Shown here: positions 8,094 through 16,667 of the stretch, in pieces
Numbering within the stretch: position 1 is the stretch's first letter
Layout of the letters: each line of letters opens with the position of its first letter
From: a virus
IMG/VR virus record: IMGVR_UViG_3300031456_000006
Location: 1-47,246 of that record
Length of the DNA stretch: 47,246 nucleotides
Direction: 5' to 3' (one strand)
Translations under genes and position numbers: made by a program
The notes under the pieces: generated by a model
What the model saw: the letters and a program-made list of their open reading frames with translations, nothing else
The model's database searches: none
What the model was told of the DNA's origin: nothing

Positions 8094-8759
8094 CTAGTAG
8101 AAACCTGTGTACTGGCTGATCGTCGGCAGCGGTACCCCCGCCACCACTGCTGTCACTGGTGTGTTCATCAACGTGGTGATGGTCGCCGCGTCCAGTGCCG
8201 CGTCGTAGTAGCGGAGATCGTCGATGACTGTCTCCGCGCCGAGCCCGTCGAACAGGCTGCTGCTCGTCGACGTGGTCTTCAGTGGTCCGGTCAGCGCGGT
8301 ACCGGTGCCGATCTCGGAACCGTTGATGAACAGGTGGACCTTCGCGTCAACGGTGCTGTACGAGCCGGCCACGTGATAGAAGGTTCCGGCGGTGGGCTGC
8401 GCGGTGGACACGTTCGCGCTGGTGCCACCGGAGTTACGCGCCCGCGCCTGGACATTGCCGGACAGGAATAAAATTCCGCGATCGCCTGACCCGGCGTCCT
8501 TGATCTCGGCGAACCAGCCGTCCTGACTGTTCGAGCTCCGATTCACCCAGGCCATCACCGTGAACTGCGCCGTCTGCAGACCCGTGAGCGACGGTCCGTT
8601 CGCGTCACCCGCGGTGGTGGTCTGCGAAAGCCCCTTGCTGGTGTGGCCCGAAGCGGACCGAGAGAGTGAACCGCCGAACACCGTGTTCCGGCTGTTTCCT
8701 GACGCATCGAGGATGTCGCCGCTGGCTTCGTCGAAGTTGTACGCGTACAGGAGAGTCAC
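8094..8759 (-). CDS. LamG/concanavalin-like virion protein with QYTGFY tail
   Basis: This 221-aa protein has the LamG-like pattern LLYAYNFDEASG-IL-DASGN, VMAWVNRSS, FYHVAGSYST, VHLFINGSEIG and IDDLRYYDAALDAATI, the signature of a concanavalin-type jelly-roll that often binds sugars. The start is GTG 8759 behind GGGGG. The last residues, ISQYTGFY, match the end of the next upstream gene product. It is probably exposed on the capsid and may help adsorption. Confidence 0.75.
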   Translation of the reverse strand: MTLLYAYNFDEASGDILDASGNSRNTVFGGSLSRSASGHTSKGLSQTTTAGDANGPSLTGLQTAQFTVMAWVNRSSNSQDGWFAEIKDAGSGDRGILFLSGNVQARARNSGGTSANVSTAQPTAGTFYHVAGSYSTVDAKVHLFINGSEIGTGTALTGPLKTTSTSSSLFDGLGAETVIDDLRYYDAALDAATITTLMNTPVTAVVAGVPLPTISQYTGFY

Positions 8760-8772
8760 TGTGCCCCCAGCA

Positions 8773-9432
8773 TCAGTAGAACCCGGTGTACTGGCTCCGC
8801 ACCGGTGGAACCTTGACCGGTGCGGAACTGGCCGGTGCGAGGACGCCGAGGAACGCCTTCATGAACGACGAGACCGAGGCGGTCGCGGTGACGTTCCCGG
8901 TGGAGCCTGAAGCAACCGCGTCTCTCGTCTCCAGCGCGATCACAGGCAAGGCGACCCGCTGCGTGTAGTTCGTGGGCACGGTCCACGACGCCCCGCCGTT
9001 GAAGTTGGTCCACATCCCCACCGCGTCACCTAGCGCGGCGGCCGGGGCGGTGGAGACGTTCAAGGTGGTGCTGGCGACCGTGTTCTCAGCGGTTCCCACC
9101 GTGCCGTCGAACGGGTCGCCCGAAGTGGTGCGCCCGGACCACAGGCCGGCAGCGGCAGCGCGGAACACTGAGCCAGTCCAGCTGAACGTGTAGGTCCCGG
9201 TGTCGCCCGCGGAGAGCCGCTTCCAGAAGACGTACAGGCTTCCGCGGGTGGTGGCTGACGTCGAGAGCGCGACCTTCTGGGTGAACCCGGGTGCGATCAC
9301 GTTAAACGCCGCCGTGCTCTCCTTGTAGATCCCTACGACCGCGATGTCGAGATTCGCGGCACCCGCCGGGACATTGATGACGACAGTTGCCCCGCTTGCG
9401 CCGGCCAGACTGGATGACGAACGGAACGCCAC
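8773..9432 (-). CDS. Beta-rich virion protein with QYTGFY tail
   Basis: This 219-aa protein is rich in Ser, Thr, Ala and Gly with a jelly-roll-like pattern (LYVFWKRLSAGDTGTYTFSW, GLWSGRTTSGDPFDG). It ends RSQYTGFY, nearly the same as the end of the 221-aa neighbour. The start is GTG 9432 behind GAGGT; no in-frame ATG lies nearby. It directly follows the capsid transcription unit and its stem-loop, so a capsid decoration or fibre role is likely. Confidence 0.65.
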   Translation of the reverse strand: MAFRSSSSLAGASGATVVINVPAGAANLDIAVVGIYKESTAAFNVIAPGFTQKVALSTSATTRGSLYVFWKRLSAGDTGTYTFSWTGSVFRAAAAGLWSGRTTSGDPFDGTVGTAENTVASTTLNVSTAPAAALGDAVGMWTNFNGGASWTVPTNYTQRVALPVIALETRDAVASGSTGNVTATASVSSFMKAFLGVLAPASSAPVKVPPVRSQYTGFY

Positions 9433-9476
9433 GGGGACCTCATCGTGCTAATCCCCAGGATGAACTGACTTCCATG

Positions 9477-9510
9477 CGTAGGCAGGCGGAGTGAGGTCCG
9501 CCTGCCTACG
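9477..9510 (-). terminator. Strong stem-loop after the capsid block
   Basis: CGTAGGCAGGCGG and CCGCCTGCCTACG form a perfect 13-bp stem with an 8-base loop, just after the gene that follows the capsid gene. There is no T-run, but actinobacterial terminators often lack one. It probably reduces read-through so that capsid protein outweighs downstream products. Confidence 0.75.
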
Positions 9511-9515
9511 ATCCA

Positions 9516-9818
9516 TCAGCGGGAGATGGCGCCCTTGCCGACGTCTTCCGGCTTCACGCCCACCGGGGTGAGCTGCCAGCCGCCGTTGACGTAGTGCAGG
9601 TCGGCGGTGTGCACCGGCCCGATGGTCGGCGGCGGCGACAGTTCACCGCGGGCCAGCTTCTCCAGCGTCTCGTCCGAGAGTCCGTGCTTCTTGACGAACT
9701 CGGCGTTGAGGCTCGGGGCCTTCTCCTGTGCGCGGGCCAGCAGGTCGCCGACCTCAGCGGGTGCATCCTGCACCTTCGGGGCTTCCTTCTCGGGAGCGCT
9801 CGGCTTGATGTCTGCCAT
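9516..9818 (-). CDS. Small head protein after the capsid gene
   Basis: This 100-aa protein starts MADIKPSAPEKEAPKVQD at ATG 9818 behind AAGGAG. The N-terminal half is charged and helical (DLLARAQEKAPSLNAEFVKKHGLSDETLEKLARGE); the C-terminal half contains TADLHYVNGGWQLTPVGV. It overlaps nothing and sits 14 bp after the capsid stop. Such small genes behind a capsid gene often encode decoration or head-completion proteins; the role here is inferred. Longer frames running into the capsid gene are shadows. Confidence 0.7.
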   Translation of the reverse strand: MADIKPSAPEKEAPKVQDAPAEVGDLLARAQEKAPSLNAEFVKKHGLSDETLEKLARGELSPPPTIGPVHTADLHYVNGGWQLTPVGVKPEDVGKGAISR

Positions 9819-9832
9819 GGGACTACTCCTTC

Positions 9833-11239
9833 TCAGGTGAGGGTCGCGAAGACGCGGACCGCGGTCGAGGTGGACACGTCGGCACCGACACGCCAGAACG
9901 CGTACCAGGCACCCTGACCGGTCGGCCGGCGGTTCGCGCCGAGCACGATCGGGTCGTACACGACGGACATGCCGACACGGTCGACGATGTAGTACTGCCG
10001 GGCGTCCAAGTACGCGAGCACCTTGTTGCCGGTGGTGAACGTACCCAGCACCGAGGTGGACTCCATGAACGGCTTGCCGAGCATCGTCGGCACCGGCCCC
10101 GAGTCGTTCACGATCGACGTGGTCGACCCGGTGAACGACGGGATGTTCCGCAGTGCGTTGATCGTGTTCAGGTTCGCCACCCACACGTTCTGCGCACGCG
10201 GGCCGCGGAACCGAGCCGGGAGAGCGGCCTGCAGGGCGTAGACGTCCTGTGCGGCAGGACCCGCAGCAGCGGTGCCCGCACGGTTCTGTGATGTACCGGC
10301 CGGGATGATGCCCTTCGGCTGGCCGGAGCCGGTACCGATGGCGAAACCGGTCTCCTCGATCCGGTCCTTCGCGTCGGCCAGCAGCTCAGGGAGCTGCTGC
10401 GCGAAGTCCGAGTCGGACAGAACCTCGAACGAACCGAACAGGTACGCGTCGGCCTTCTGCGGGGTGATCTTCAGCTGGCCGACAGTCGGGGTCGCGTCCG
10501 CGGCCTCGACGCCTTCCGCGGTCCACTCAGCTGTGATGCCGGCCGAAGTGACGCCGTTCCAGTCGTTGGTCGTGGTGGTCTTGACGTTCGCGACCTGCCG
10601 GTACGGGTTCGCCGAACCCGCGTTGGTCAGGATGATCGTCGGGTCCAGCGTGAACGGCACCAGGTAGCCACCGTTGGCCGGGGTCAGCGACAGCGCGGCA
10701 CGAGTCGAGAAGCCGCCCGGGTCCGACAGGTACGACTCGAACGCAGCCAGGTACTCCGGGGAGCCGGTGACCAGGATCTGCTCGGCGATCGCCTTGCCGA
10801 AGTTCTTGCCGCGCTTGTAGATCAGCTGAGTGACGTTCTCCGCGGCATCTCCATCGAGCGCCCAGTGGTCGTCTCGATTGGCGTAGGCCTCGACGGCACC
10901 GGCGGCGCGGGCACGGACCTCGTTGAGCGGCATCATGTGCTGCCGGATCTGGTCCAGGTCCGCGAACGGGTCCTTCGTGGTCCGGCGGGTCACCAGTTCG
11001 GGGGTGCCGTCGATCGGCTCCACACGGGCAGCATCCTGCTCGGCGCGTGCCCGGACAGCGGCGACCCGCGCCTCACGCTCGGCGAGCGGCTCGAGCTCCA
11101 CGCCCAGGTCGTCGTGCTCGCTGAGGAGGGCGTCGAGTCGTACGTGGTCTTCCTCGGTGGCGTCCTCGATCTGCTCGAGGGTCTCCATGTCGGACCGGAT
11201 CTGGGTCATCCGGGTCCGGATCTCTTCTGCACGCTTCAC
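9833..11239 (-). CDS. Major capsid protein, HK97 family
   Basis: This 468-aa protein starts at GTG 11239 (first residues VKRAEEIRTRMTQIRSDMET) behind GGAG, four bases after the protease stop. Residues 1 to about 90 form a charged coiled-coil delta domain expected to be removed by the protease. The body shows capsid patterns, including YLVPFTLDPTIILTNAG, an anti-parallel region FGSFEVLSDSDFAQQLPELLADAKDRIEETGFAIGTG (N-arm and spine helix) and AYLDARQYYIVDRVGM. Expected role: HK97-fold shell protein. Confidence 0.93.
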   Translation of the reverse strand: MKRAEEIRTRMTQIRSDMETLEQIEDATEEDHVRLDALLSEHDDLGVELEPLAEREARVAAVRARAEQDAARVEPIDGTPELVTRRTTKDPFADLDQIRQHMMPLNEVRARAAGAVEAYANRDDHWALDGDAAENVTQLIYKRGKNFGKAIAEQILVTGSPEYLAAFESYLSDPGGFSTRAALSLTPANGGYLVPFTLDPTIILTNAGSANPYRQVANVKTTTTNDWNGVTSAGITAEWTAEGVEAADATPTVGQLKITPQKADAYLFGSFEVLSDSDFAQQLPELLADAKDRIEETGFAIGTGSGQPKGIIPAGTSQNRAGTAAAGPAAQDVYALQAALPARFRGPRAQNVWVANLNTINALRNIPSFTGSTTSIVNDSGPVPTMLGKPFMESTSVLGTFTTGNKVLAYLDARQYYIVDRVGMSVVYDPIVLGANRRPTGQGAWYAFWRVGADVSTSTAVRVFATLT

Positions 11240-11243
11240 CGTG

Positions 11244-12047
11244 CTACTCCATTCCTCGCGTGATGCGTGCCGCGCGGATGCGGCTACGCAGGGACGGTCG
11301 AGCGGAGTGCCGAGCAAGCTCAGGCGAGTCTTCGACCACTTCGGCGGGTCCATCAGATGGAGTGCCGATGACGGGGACTTCCGGGTCCATGAGTGGAGTG
11401 GTGAGTCCCTCGAACTGTTGCAGCCAGTCCAGCCGCTGATCGGGCGGCGTCTCGAGCAGGGTACGGACGAACTGCTCCGCACGCGTGCCCAGGATGGCTG
11501 CTTCCTTGTACGCGGCGAACACGGCGGGACCGTATTCGCGCATGTCGATCTCGTGCCGGGTGATCAGCGGCAGCCTGCCCTGACCCCGGCCCTCCGGGTG
11601 TGTCCGGGTGGACTTCACGAACCGCCCGGAGAACGACTGCGCCTTGATCGCGCCGTTCTTGACCGCGTCGAGCACCTGGTCAGCCAGCGGGTTGTCCAGG
11701 TAGCGGGTAGCGGTGAACACGCCCCGCTCGTCGGAGCGGACCTCGAGCGGTACGCCGATCGGCATCGTGGCCATCGGGTTCGGTTCGCCGTCCACGGTGC
11801 GTGCGTGGTTGAACAGCACCCCGAAGTTGACGCCCTTGTGCTGGATGGTCCGATCGAACGACGTGGTTGGCAGGGTCTCGTTGTAGTGGCCGTCCTGGTC
11901 ATAAATCTCGGACCGGACATTGAAGGCCGCGGCATAGGCCTCAACCACCCTGCCCGAACCGTCGGACCGGACGTGAAGGTCCTCGAGGGCATACGCCCGG
12001 TCACACGAGCGTGTCGGCAGCTGCTCGTCACTCATGCTCTTGCTCAC
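11244..12047 (-). CDS. Prohead protease, HK97 (U35-like) family
   Basis: This 267-aa protein matures the procapsid by removing the capsid delta domain. The serine protease core is visible: VLFNHART with His81 and IKAQSFSG with the candidate Ser138/140. GTG 12047 overlaps the portal stop in GTGA. The C-terminal 60 residues are proline- and arginine-rich and probably a linker or tether. It lies between portal and capsid as in HK97. Confidence 0.9.
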   Translation of the reverse strand: MSKSMSDEQLPTRSCDRAYALEDLHVRSDGSGRVVEAYAAAFNVRSEIYDQDGHYNETLPTTSFDRTIQHKGVNFGVLFNHARTVDGEPNPMATMPIGVPLEVRSDERGVFTATRYLDNPLADQVLDAVKNGAIKAQSFSGRFVKSTRTHPEGRGQGRLPLITRHEIDMREYGPAVFAAYKEAAILGTRAEQFVRTLLETPPDQRLDWLQQFEGLTTPLMDPEVPVIGTPSDGPAEVVEDSPELARHSARPSLRSRIRAARITRGME

Positions 12048-13390
12048 CCGCCTACCGGAGTCGTTTTGTTGGAGCCGTTCAGGGATGTTTGAGCCAGAGC
12101 GGCAAGTTGCTGCCCCTGCACTGTCGGGATGCCTGTGTGGACCAGGAGCGTCATGTCCTGTGCGGCGATCGCCGCCACCACGGACTCAGGCTTGAACTGG
12201 GCGTCGACCAACTGGCGGATCGCCTGCGCGTCGATGAACTGGATCTCGGCGGCGTCCTTGCGGTCTTCCTGCAGGAACGAGATGTCGCGGTCGTCGTACC
12301 AGAGTTCCGCGAGCTCCGGAGGCGTCAGGATGGACTCGAGCGACCCCGCAGCGTTGCGCCACAGCGGTCGCAGGGTCCGATCGGCGACGAGTCGCGCGGC
12401 CGACTGGAAGTTGCCGGCGTTCAGCGACGAACCCGACATTCCCTCGGACAGCGCGGCGACAACCGGGTGCACACCGGATGCGGCAGCGACCCTGGTCTCG
12501 CCCGCACCCTGGGTGTTCTTGAAGTCGAGCTGCTGCAGGTCCTTGCCGACCACCGTGACGTCGGCGCCGCCACCCAGGTACAGGGTCTTGTAGGCGTTCT
12601 GCCAGCCACGGTGGGAGTCGTCCATCTTCGCGACGAACTGCTTCAGGTTCTCCGGCTTCACTTCCGGGCCCATGGTCACGACCATCTGCGGGGAAGCGCC
12701 GTTCTCGAAGAACATCAGCTTGTGCGAGGTCGCCGCAGAGTCCGCCTCGACCTCCCGAATGATCGGCGTCAGCCACGACATACCCCTGTAGGTCGCCAGC
12801 GGATCGATCGCGCCAGGAGGAGTGAACTGCGCGAACTCATCGACAAGCAGCGGCACGGGTGTGTGGCCGGAGTTGATGCCGCCGGGGTAGTACATACACC
12901 CGAGAACCTCGGCATCCATCGCGAGGTTCGAGAAATCCGGCTCATCCTGCGACCCGAGCACCAGTACGACCCAGTCGGGCCGCATCCGCATCAGCCGGTC
13001 GCGCCGCTCCATGCGGCGAGCGATGTAGGCGGACCCGCCAAGGTCGGCGTCGATCAGCATCCGGGCCAACAGGTCGCCGGTCACTCCACCGGGCCAAGGG
13101 CGCTGGAGCACCGACAATTCCGGGGAGTTGAACAGGTCACCCGGCCGGCCGTCGTTCAGCTTGCGCCACTGGAACCGGGCCTCGGAAAACAGCGAGATCC
13201 GGGTCATTTCGCAGGCGTAAACGATCGCATTCGCCTTGTACGCGCCCTGCACCAGGCCGACGAAGTCGGAGGTGATGCCTTCCTCGTTCGGGCGCCAGTT
13301 GTTCACCGGCATCGACCAGAACTGGTTCACGTCGTAGGAGTGACCGACCTCGTATCGGTTCGAGCGGGAGGACTGGATCAGGTTCGTCAC
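12044..13390 (-). CDS. Portal protein, HK97/SPP1-type
   Basis: This 448-aa portal would form the ring through which DNA enters and leaves the capsid. Typical features are VYACEMTRISLFSEARFQWRK, LLARMLIDADLGGSAYIARR, GMSWLTPIIREVEADSAAT with FFENGASPQMVV (portal wing and stem), and YKTLYLGGGADVTVVGKDLQQLDF. GTG 13390 overlaps the preceding small membrane gene. Order terminase-portal-protease-capsid is standard. Confidence 0.93.
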   Translation of the reverse strand: MTNLIQSSRSNRYEVGHSYDVNQFWSMPVNNWRPNEEGITSDFVGLVQGAYKANAIVYACEMTRISLFSEARFQWRKLNDGRPGDLFNSPELSVLQRPWPGGVTGDLLARMLIDADLGGSAYIARRMERRDRLMRMRPDWVVLVLGSQDEPDFSNLAMDAEVLGCMYYPGGINSGHTPVPLLVDEFAQFTPPGAIDPLATYRGMSWLTPIIREVEADSAATSHKLMFFENGASPQMVVTMGPEVKPENLKQFVAKMDDSHRGWQNAYKTLYLGGGADVTVVGKDLQQLDFKNTQGAGETRVAAASGVHPVVAALSEGMSGSSLNAGNFQSAARLVADRTLRPLWRNAAGSLESILTPPELAELWYDDRDISFLQEDRKDAAEIQFIDAQAIRQLVDAQFKPESVVAAIAAQDMTLLVHTGIPTVQGQQLAALAQTSLNGSNKTTPVGG

Positions 13391-13578
13391 CAGATCTCCT
13401 CTCGCGTCTGCACCTGCTCAGTAGGTTCAGCCACGTCGTACAGCCACACGAAAGCCGCCGCGGTCATGAGACCGAGCGCCACCAGACCCCATCCCAGGCC
13501 AATCGCCAGGTAAATCCCGACGGCGACAAGAAACGCGCCGGCGAAGTAGCCGACACGCGCGCGGATCACTCGCTTCAC
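13387..13578 (-). CDS. Small membrane protein between terminase and portal
   Basis: This 63-aa protein has a basic N-terminus (VKRVIRARVGY) and one or two membrane spans (FAGAFLVAVGIYLAIGLGWGLVALGLMTAAAFVWLY), ending in an acidic tail. GTG 13578 overlaps the terminase stop as GTGA; a GTG at 13593 is an alternative start. It is co-translated with terminase and portal. Function is unknown. Confidence 0.75.
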   Translation of the reverse strand: MKRVIRARVGYFAGAFLVAVGIYLAIGLGWGLVALGLMTAAAFVWLYDVAEPTEQVQTREEIW

Positions 13579-15065
13579 TCGAACACGCCCCACGGCTCCA
13601 CCTCCTTGCGCATTGCAACCAAGCGAGCCAAGGCGACGGCCTCGAGCATTGACACATCTGCGCCGCGCACGTTCAACGTGCGCCGGTCGTTGACCTTCCT
13701 CCAGCGAGACCCCAGGACAGCAGAATCGAGCTCACTCATGGCGCCGTGAGCCAACATTCCGGTGTCCACAGCGTCCGCGAGGTCCGCAGAAGCCTGAACG
13801 AGGTCGTCGAACGACGTCCGCGCCACATCAACACCGGCTTCCTCGAGGTCGCCGATCAGAACACCGGCCATACCCTTCTCGCCGACAGCGACCGGCACCT
13901 TGTGCTTCAGCGCCACCTCGGCGACCCGAGCCACAAACGCGGCACGCCCATGCTCAGCCCGCCGTCGGTCAACTGGCGCAACGAACCCGTCGCCATAGGC
14001 ACCCAGCGAGAACCACGAACCGGTCGCATCCGCGGCCACACCAAGTGCTTCGGGGGACGGTGGGATGCGTTGCGTAGCCAAATCGGCCCATCCGGGCAGC
14101 GCACCCCCCGCGCCCTGGGCCAGCTGCCATCTGTTCAGGTACTGGCTCTCGAAGCCGGCCACGGGGTCCGGGTCGTCGAGCTCTGGGTCCACTTCACCGC
14201 GCATCGCCTTGTCGAACTTCGACTGCATCAGCTTCAAGCGAGAGGGGGACCAGTGAGCAGATGCTGCCCGCCAGATCTCCTGATCCGCAGTATCGGCGCC
14301 ATCTGGGACACCCCACAGCAACAAAAGCGCCGAATCGACCGCCAAAGCATCCGTGATGCGACCCCGCATCAGCGAGGTCGCCTTGCGGTGAGCCGTTGAA
14401 GTCAGGACGATCTGCGGACTGATCCGTTCAAGTACCGCCGGCTCCATGCCCTCCGAGACCGTCGTCGGATCGACGTCCCATCCCTCGTCCACCATCCCGA
14501 GCGTGATGTCGTAGCCGTAGACACTGTCCGTTGCCCGGGCGAGCCAGCGATGGTCTCCGTTCTCGATCGTCTCCCGTCCGAGAGCACGGACAATCCGCCA
14601 GTCCTGGGAGTCCGCCCAGCGCCACGCGCCGCGCTGGATCTCGCGGACGATGGCCAGATCCTTGCCAGTGTGGATCGCGAGTTGCGACTCATCGAACAGC
14701 GAAGGGCCTACATCCAGCCGCCACAGCGCCATCGTCCGCAACCGCACCGATTTCCCGACGCGGCGCGACGCGGACTCAATGACATCGGACCAGCACAGGG
14801 AACCGTCGTCGCGGCACTCCAACTGGCGAACAACAGCCAGTTGCTGCCACCACCGCAGCTTGATCCCGAGCTCAGCGTCGATCCACTTGACCGCGGCAGG
14901 CCCATGAGACCCCGTGGCTTCGGGGTGGACAGGCGACATCGCCAGTGGAGGGCTCGCGTCCTCCGGGACCTCCAAGAACGGCTCCAGCCATACCGGAGGG
15001 TCACTCAGGTGCGCTTCCCAGGTCAGCGCAGGACGGATCAGCCGGCCGCCGAACTCCATGCTCAC
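13575..15065 (-). CDS. Terminase large subunit
   Basis: This 496-aa ATPase/nuclease would package DNA into the prohead. A Walker A-like SRRVGKS lies at residues 100-106 and a Walker B-like LGMVDE at 189-194; RRAWRW and WLARATDSVYGYDITLG match the usual ATPase core. The C-terminal part contains acidic segments (VAADATGSW, LADAVDTGM) expected of the RNase H-like nuclease. ATG 15065 follows GGAGTGAGC. No small terminase gene is obvious; the HNH gene upstream occupies its place. Confidence 0.92.
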   Translation of the reverse strand: MSMEFGGRLIRPALTWEAHLSDPPVWLEPFLEVPEDASPPLAMSPVHPEATGSHGPAAVKWIDAELGIKLRWWQQLAVVRQLECRDDGSLCWSDVIESASRRVGKSVRLRTMALWRLDVGPSLFDESQLAIHTGKDLAIVREIQRGAWRWADSQDWRIVRALGRETIENGDHRWLARATDSVYGYDITLGMVDEGWDVDPTTVSEGMEPAVLERISPQIVLTSTAHRKATSLMRGRITDALAVDSALLLLWGVPDGADTADQEIWRAASAHWSPSRLKLMQSKFDKAMRGEVDPELDDPDPVAGFESQYLNRWQLAQGAGGALPGWADLATQRIPPSPEALGVAADATGSWFSLGAYGDGFVAPVDRRRAEHGRAAFVARVAEVALKHKVPVAVGEKGMAGVLIGDLEEAGVDVARTSFDDLVQASADLADAVDTGMLAHGAMSELDSAVLGSRWRKVNDRRTLNVRGADVSMLEAVALARLVAMRKEVEPWGVFE

Positions 15066-15150
15066 TCCGTGTGTGTGTGGACGGCATGAGTGCGGTCATG
15101 GTGAGGTCAAGGTTGCGTCGCGACCCCACCCCCGGCCCCGTATGGGGGTC

Positions 15151-15438
15151 TCAGAGGTCCCAACGGCGCGGGGTGGTCACGCGACGCTTGTAGGTGGCTG
15201 TGTTGCCGCCCATGGGGCACTCACGGCCTACATGCTCAGGTCCGCGGTAGATCGAGCGGTCCACGTCATCATGGCCTAGGTGCCAAGGCATGCCCGGCTG
15301 GAGGAGGTGGCCGCAGCGCCAGCACGTGAACTGCTCGCCGGCGTCCATGCGGGCCTGATAGTCCGCACGTAGCTTCTGATGCTTGGCGCCCCACCCACCC
15401 CTGGTGGTGCTACCTGGTGGCTTGGGTCTCCTTGCCAT
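15151..15438 (-). CDS. HNH-type endonuclease next to terminase
   Basis: This 95-aa protein has CWRCGHLLQPGMPWHLGHDDVD, with a CxxC pair and a GHDD (HNH-like) core, plus RECPMGGNTATYKRR. HNH proteins beside terminase are needed for packaging in several HK97-like phages. ATG 15438 follows AGGTAGGTGATGACGC. That ribosome site lies in the loop of a short GCGTCAT/ATGACGC hairpin (15439-15461). Confidence 0.8.
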   Translation of the reverse strand: MARRPKPPGSTTRGGWGAKHQKLRADYQARMDAGEQFTCWRCGHLLQPGMPWHLGHDDVDRSIYRGPEHVGRECPMGGNTATYKRRVTTPRRWDL

Positions 15439-15599
15439 GCGTCATCACCTACCTATGACGCAGTAGCTACTGGGTTGGTGCCTCGTGGTCTTGGCATACG
15501 AGCTCGACCACTGGGTCACCGTGGTCAGTGGGTACGGGACGCTCAGTGTCGGCAGGCTGAGGGCAACCGGGTTCGATGCACACTGGTTCGCTCATCGGT
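15439..15599. other. Gap before the HNH-terminase operon
   Basis: No gene is seen in this 161-bp gap. It holds the GCGTCAT/ATGACGC hairpin (15439-15461) around the HNH ribosome site and a second dyad CCACTG/CAGTGG near 15511-15534. A GGTTCGA motif near 15572 resembles a tRNA T-loop but has no matching stem. The gap may carry a promoter or attenuator for the packaging genes. Confidence 0.5.
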
Positions 15600-15833
15600 T
15601 CACGGCTCCATCACGGGTAGTGGCTCGGCATGGTCCAGCTCATACACGGGCTGACCCGGATCAGTCGAGCGCTTCACGTAGACCCACAGCGCCACGTTGT
15701 TCTGGATGTACAGGCGGTCATGGGCTGGCGAGGTGGTGGCTGTCTGGCCATCGAAGGGACCGCCGGTGAGCTGGGCATTCTCGGTGTACGCCAGCCCTCG
15801 GGTCTGGATGGACGTCCCTCTGAGTTCGGTCAT
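15600..15833 (-). CDS. Conserved-type small phage protein
   Basis: This 77-aa protein starts at ATG 15833, overlapping the upstream stop. It has the pattern LTGGPFDGQTATTSPAHDRLYIQ, VALWVYVKR and YELDHAEPLP; a GGPxDG core followed by a Tyr-rich strand is common in small actinophage proteins of unknown function. It closes the late-operon head segment before the HNH gene. Confidence 0.7.
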   Translation of the reverse strand: MTELRGTSIQTRGLAYTENAQLTGGPFDGQTATTSPAHDRLYIQNNVALWVYVKRSTDPGQPVYELDHAEPLPVMEP

Positions 15834-16021
15834 GTTCCCACCTGGATGATGAAGGGCTGGGAGTAGGTGGCGTCCACTGGCCGGCCAACAGGGGCGTCGT
15901 CCAGTGAGCCTGTCATCGCCAGCTGAGGGTGGGCCTCGATGCAGTCGCGGCACCAAGTGTCACCGTGCCAGGCGTACAGCGTGCCGTCTTCACGGTTGCA
16001 GTACTCGCAGGCTTCGGTCAC
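15830..16021 (-). CDS. Small zinc-ribbon protein
   Basis: This 63-aa protein has two CxxC pairs, CEYCNREDGTLYAWHGDTWCRDC, that should form a single zinc ribbon. GTG 16021 overlaps the stop of the preceding short gene as GTGA. The C-terminal half is proline-rich and uncharged. Function is unknown; a nucleic-acid or protein-binding role is possible. Confidence 0.75.
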   Translation of the reverse strand: MTEACEYCNREDGTLYAWHGDTWCRDCIEAHPQLAMTGSLDDAPVGRPVDATYSQPFIIQVGT

Positions 16022-16194
16022 GGCTTGTCCTCGTCGCGGAGTTGGAACCTGCGGGCCCGCAGGCCGTGCTCGTCAGGGCAAGCACCAAGATGCCTGAGTC
16101 CACCGTGCGCTTCTCGAGGTTCGCCGCATCTCGCGCAGATGGCAGCCAAGCCTGGATCGGGTAGCCGTCCACCATGGGGACGTGGCTCACTCAA
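16018..16194 (-). CDS. Small zinc-finger-like protein with TTG start
   Basis: A 58-aa frame starts at TTG 16194, overlapping the MmpS-like stop as TTGA, and ends in a GTGA overlap with the next gene. It encodes ICARCGEPREAHGGLRHLGACPDEHG, a CxxC/H/C pattern like that of other small phage zinc proteins. A competing GTG frame (16190-15990) lacks such a motif and would run 32 bp into the next gene, so I prefer this one. Confidence 0.6.
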   Translation of the reverse strand: MSEPRPHGGRLPDPGLAAICARCGEPREAHGGLRHLGACPDEHGLRARRFQLRDEDKP

Positions 16195-16667
16195 CGCGAC
16201 ACACGCCCTTGGCAGGTGGCGATGGTGTACCCACCGTCCGAGGTGTTCTCGCTGACCACCACACCATCGACCATGATGCGGCAGGTCACCGAACCTAGAC
16301 CCTGACCGTTCTGCACCGACAGGTACAGGACGTCACCCGAGTTGAAGGTGTAGGTGCCGGTGATCGGGAGCAGGCCGGTCTTCTGGGTCGTACCACCGGG
16401 GGCTTGGGCTGTGACCATGCCGGTCCTGCCAGAGCCGTACGCGGAGTCAGCGGAGGCTTGGTACACCACGGTGTGGGTGGTGGAGGTTGGGGTGGTGGGA
16501 GTTAAGCCGTCTGTGGCCCACAGTGCGACGCCGATGACGGAGACCGCGATCAGGGCCAGCAGCACGAAGGCGGCTACGACGAGGCGGTTGCGCTTCGCCG
16601 GCGGGCGTCCTGGATACGGCAGGAGCGGTCCGTCTGGTGTCCACTTGGTCTCGTGCTGCTGCGTCAT
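16191..16667 (-). CDS. MmpS-like membrane protein
   Basis: This 158-aa protein has a short cytoplasmic N-terminus (proline-rich, TKWTPDGPLLPYPGRPP), one membrane span (RLVVAAFVLLALIAVSVIGVALWA), then an extracytoplasmic beta domain. The end, GSVTCRIMVDGVVVSENTS followed by GGYTIATC, fits the C-terminal pattern of mycobacterial MmpS proteins, including the paired cysteines. ATG 16667 follows GGGGGC. In bacteria MmpS proteins partner MmpL lipid exporters; here it heads the late operon, and a role in envelope change or host survival is inferred. Confidence 0.75.
   Translation of the reverse strand: MTQQHETKWTPDGPLLPYPGRPPAKRNRLVVAAFVLLALIAVSVIGVALWATDGLTPTTPTSTTHTVVYQASADSAYGSGRTGMVTAQAPGGTTQKTGLLPITGTYTFNSGDVLYLSVQNGQGLGSVTCRIMVDGVVVSENTSDGGYTIATCQGRVSR

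Noticed and set aside
15560-15595. GGTTCGATGC sequence like a tRNA T-loop
   Set aside because: No matching 5-bp stem and no other tRNA arms are found around it.
15990-16190. 66-aa minus frame starting at GTG
   Set aside because: It overlaps the next gene by 32 bp and has no motif, while the TTG frame at 16194 has a zinc-like motif and clean start-stop overlaps at both ends.
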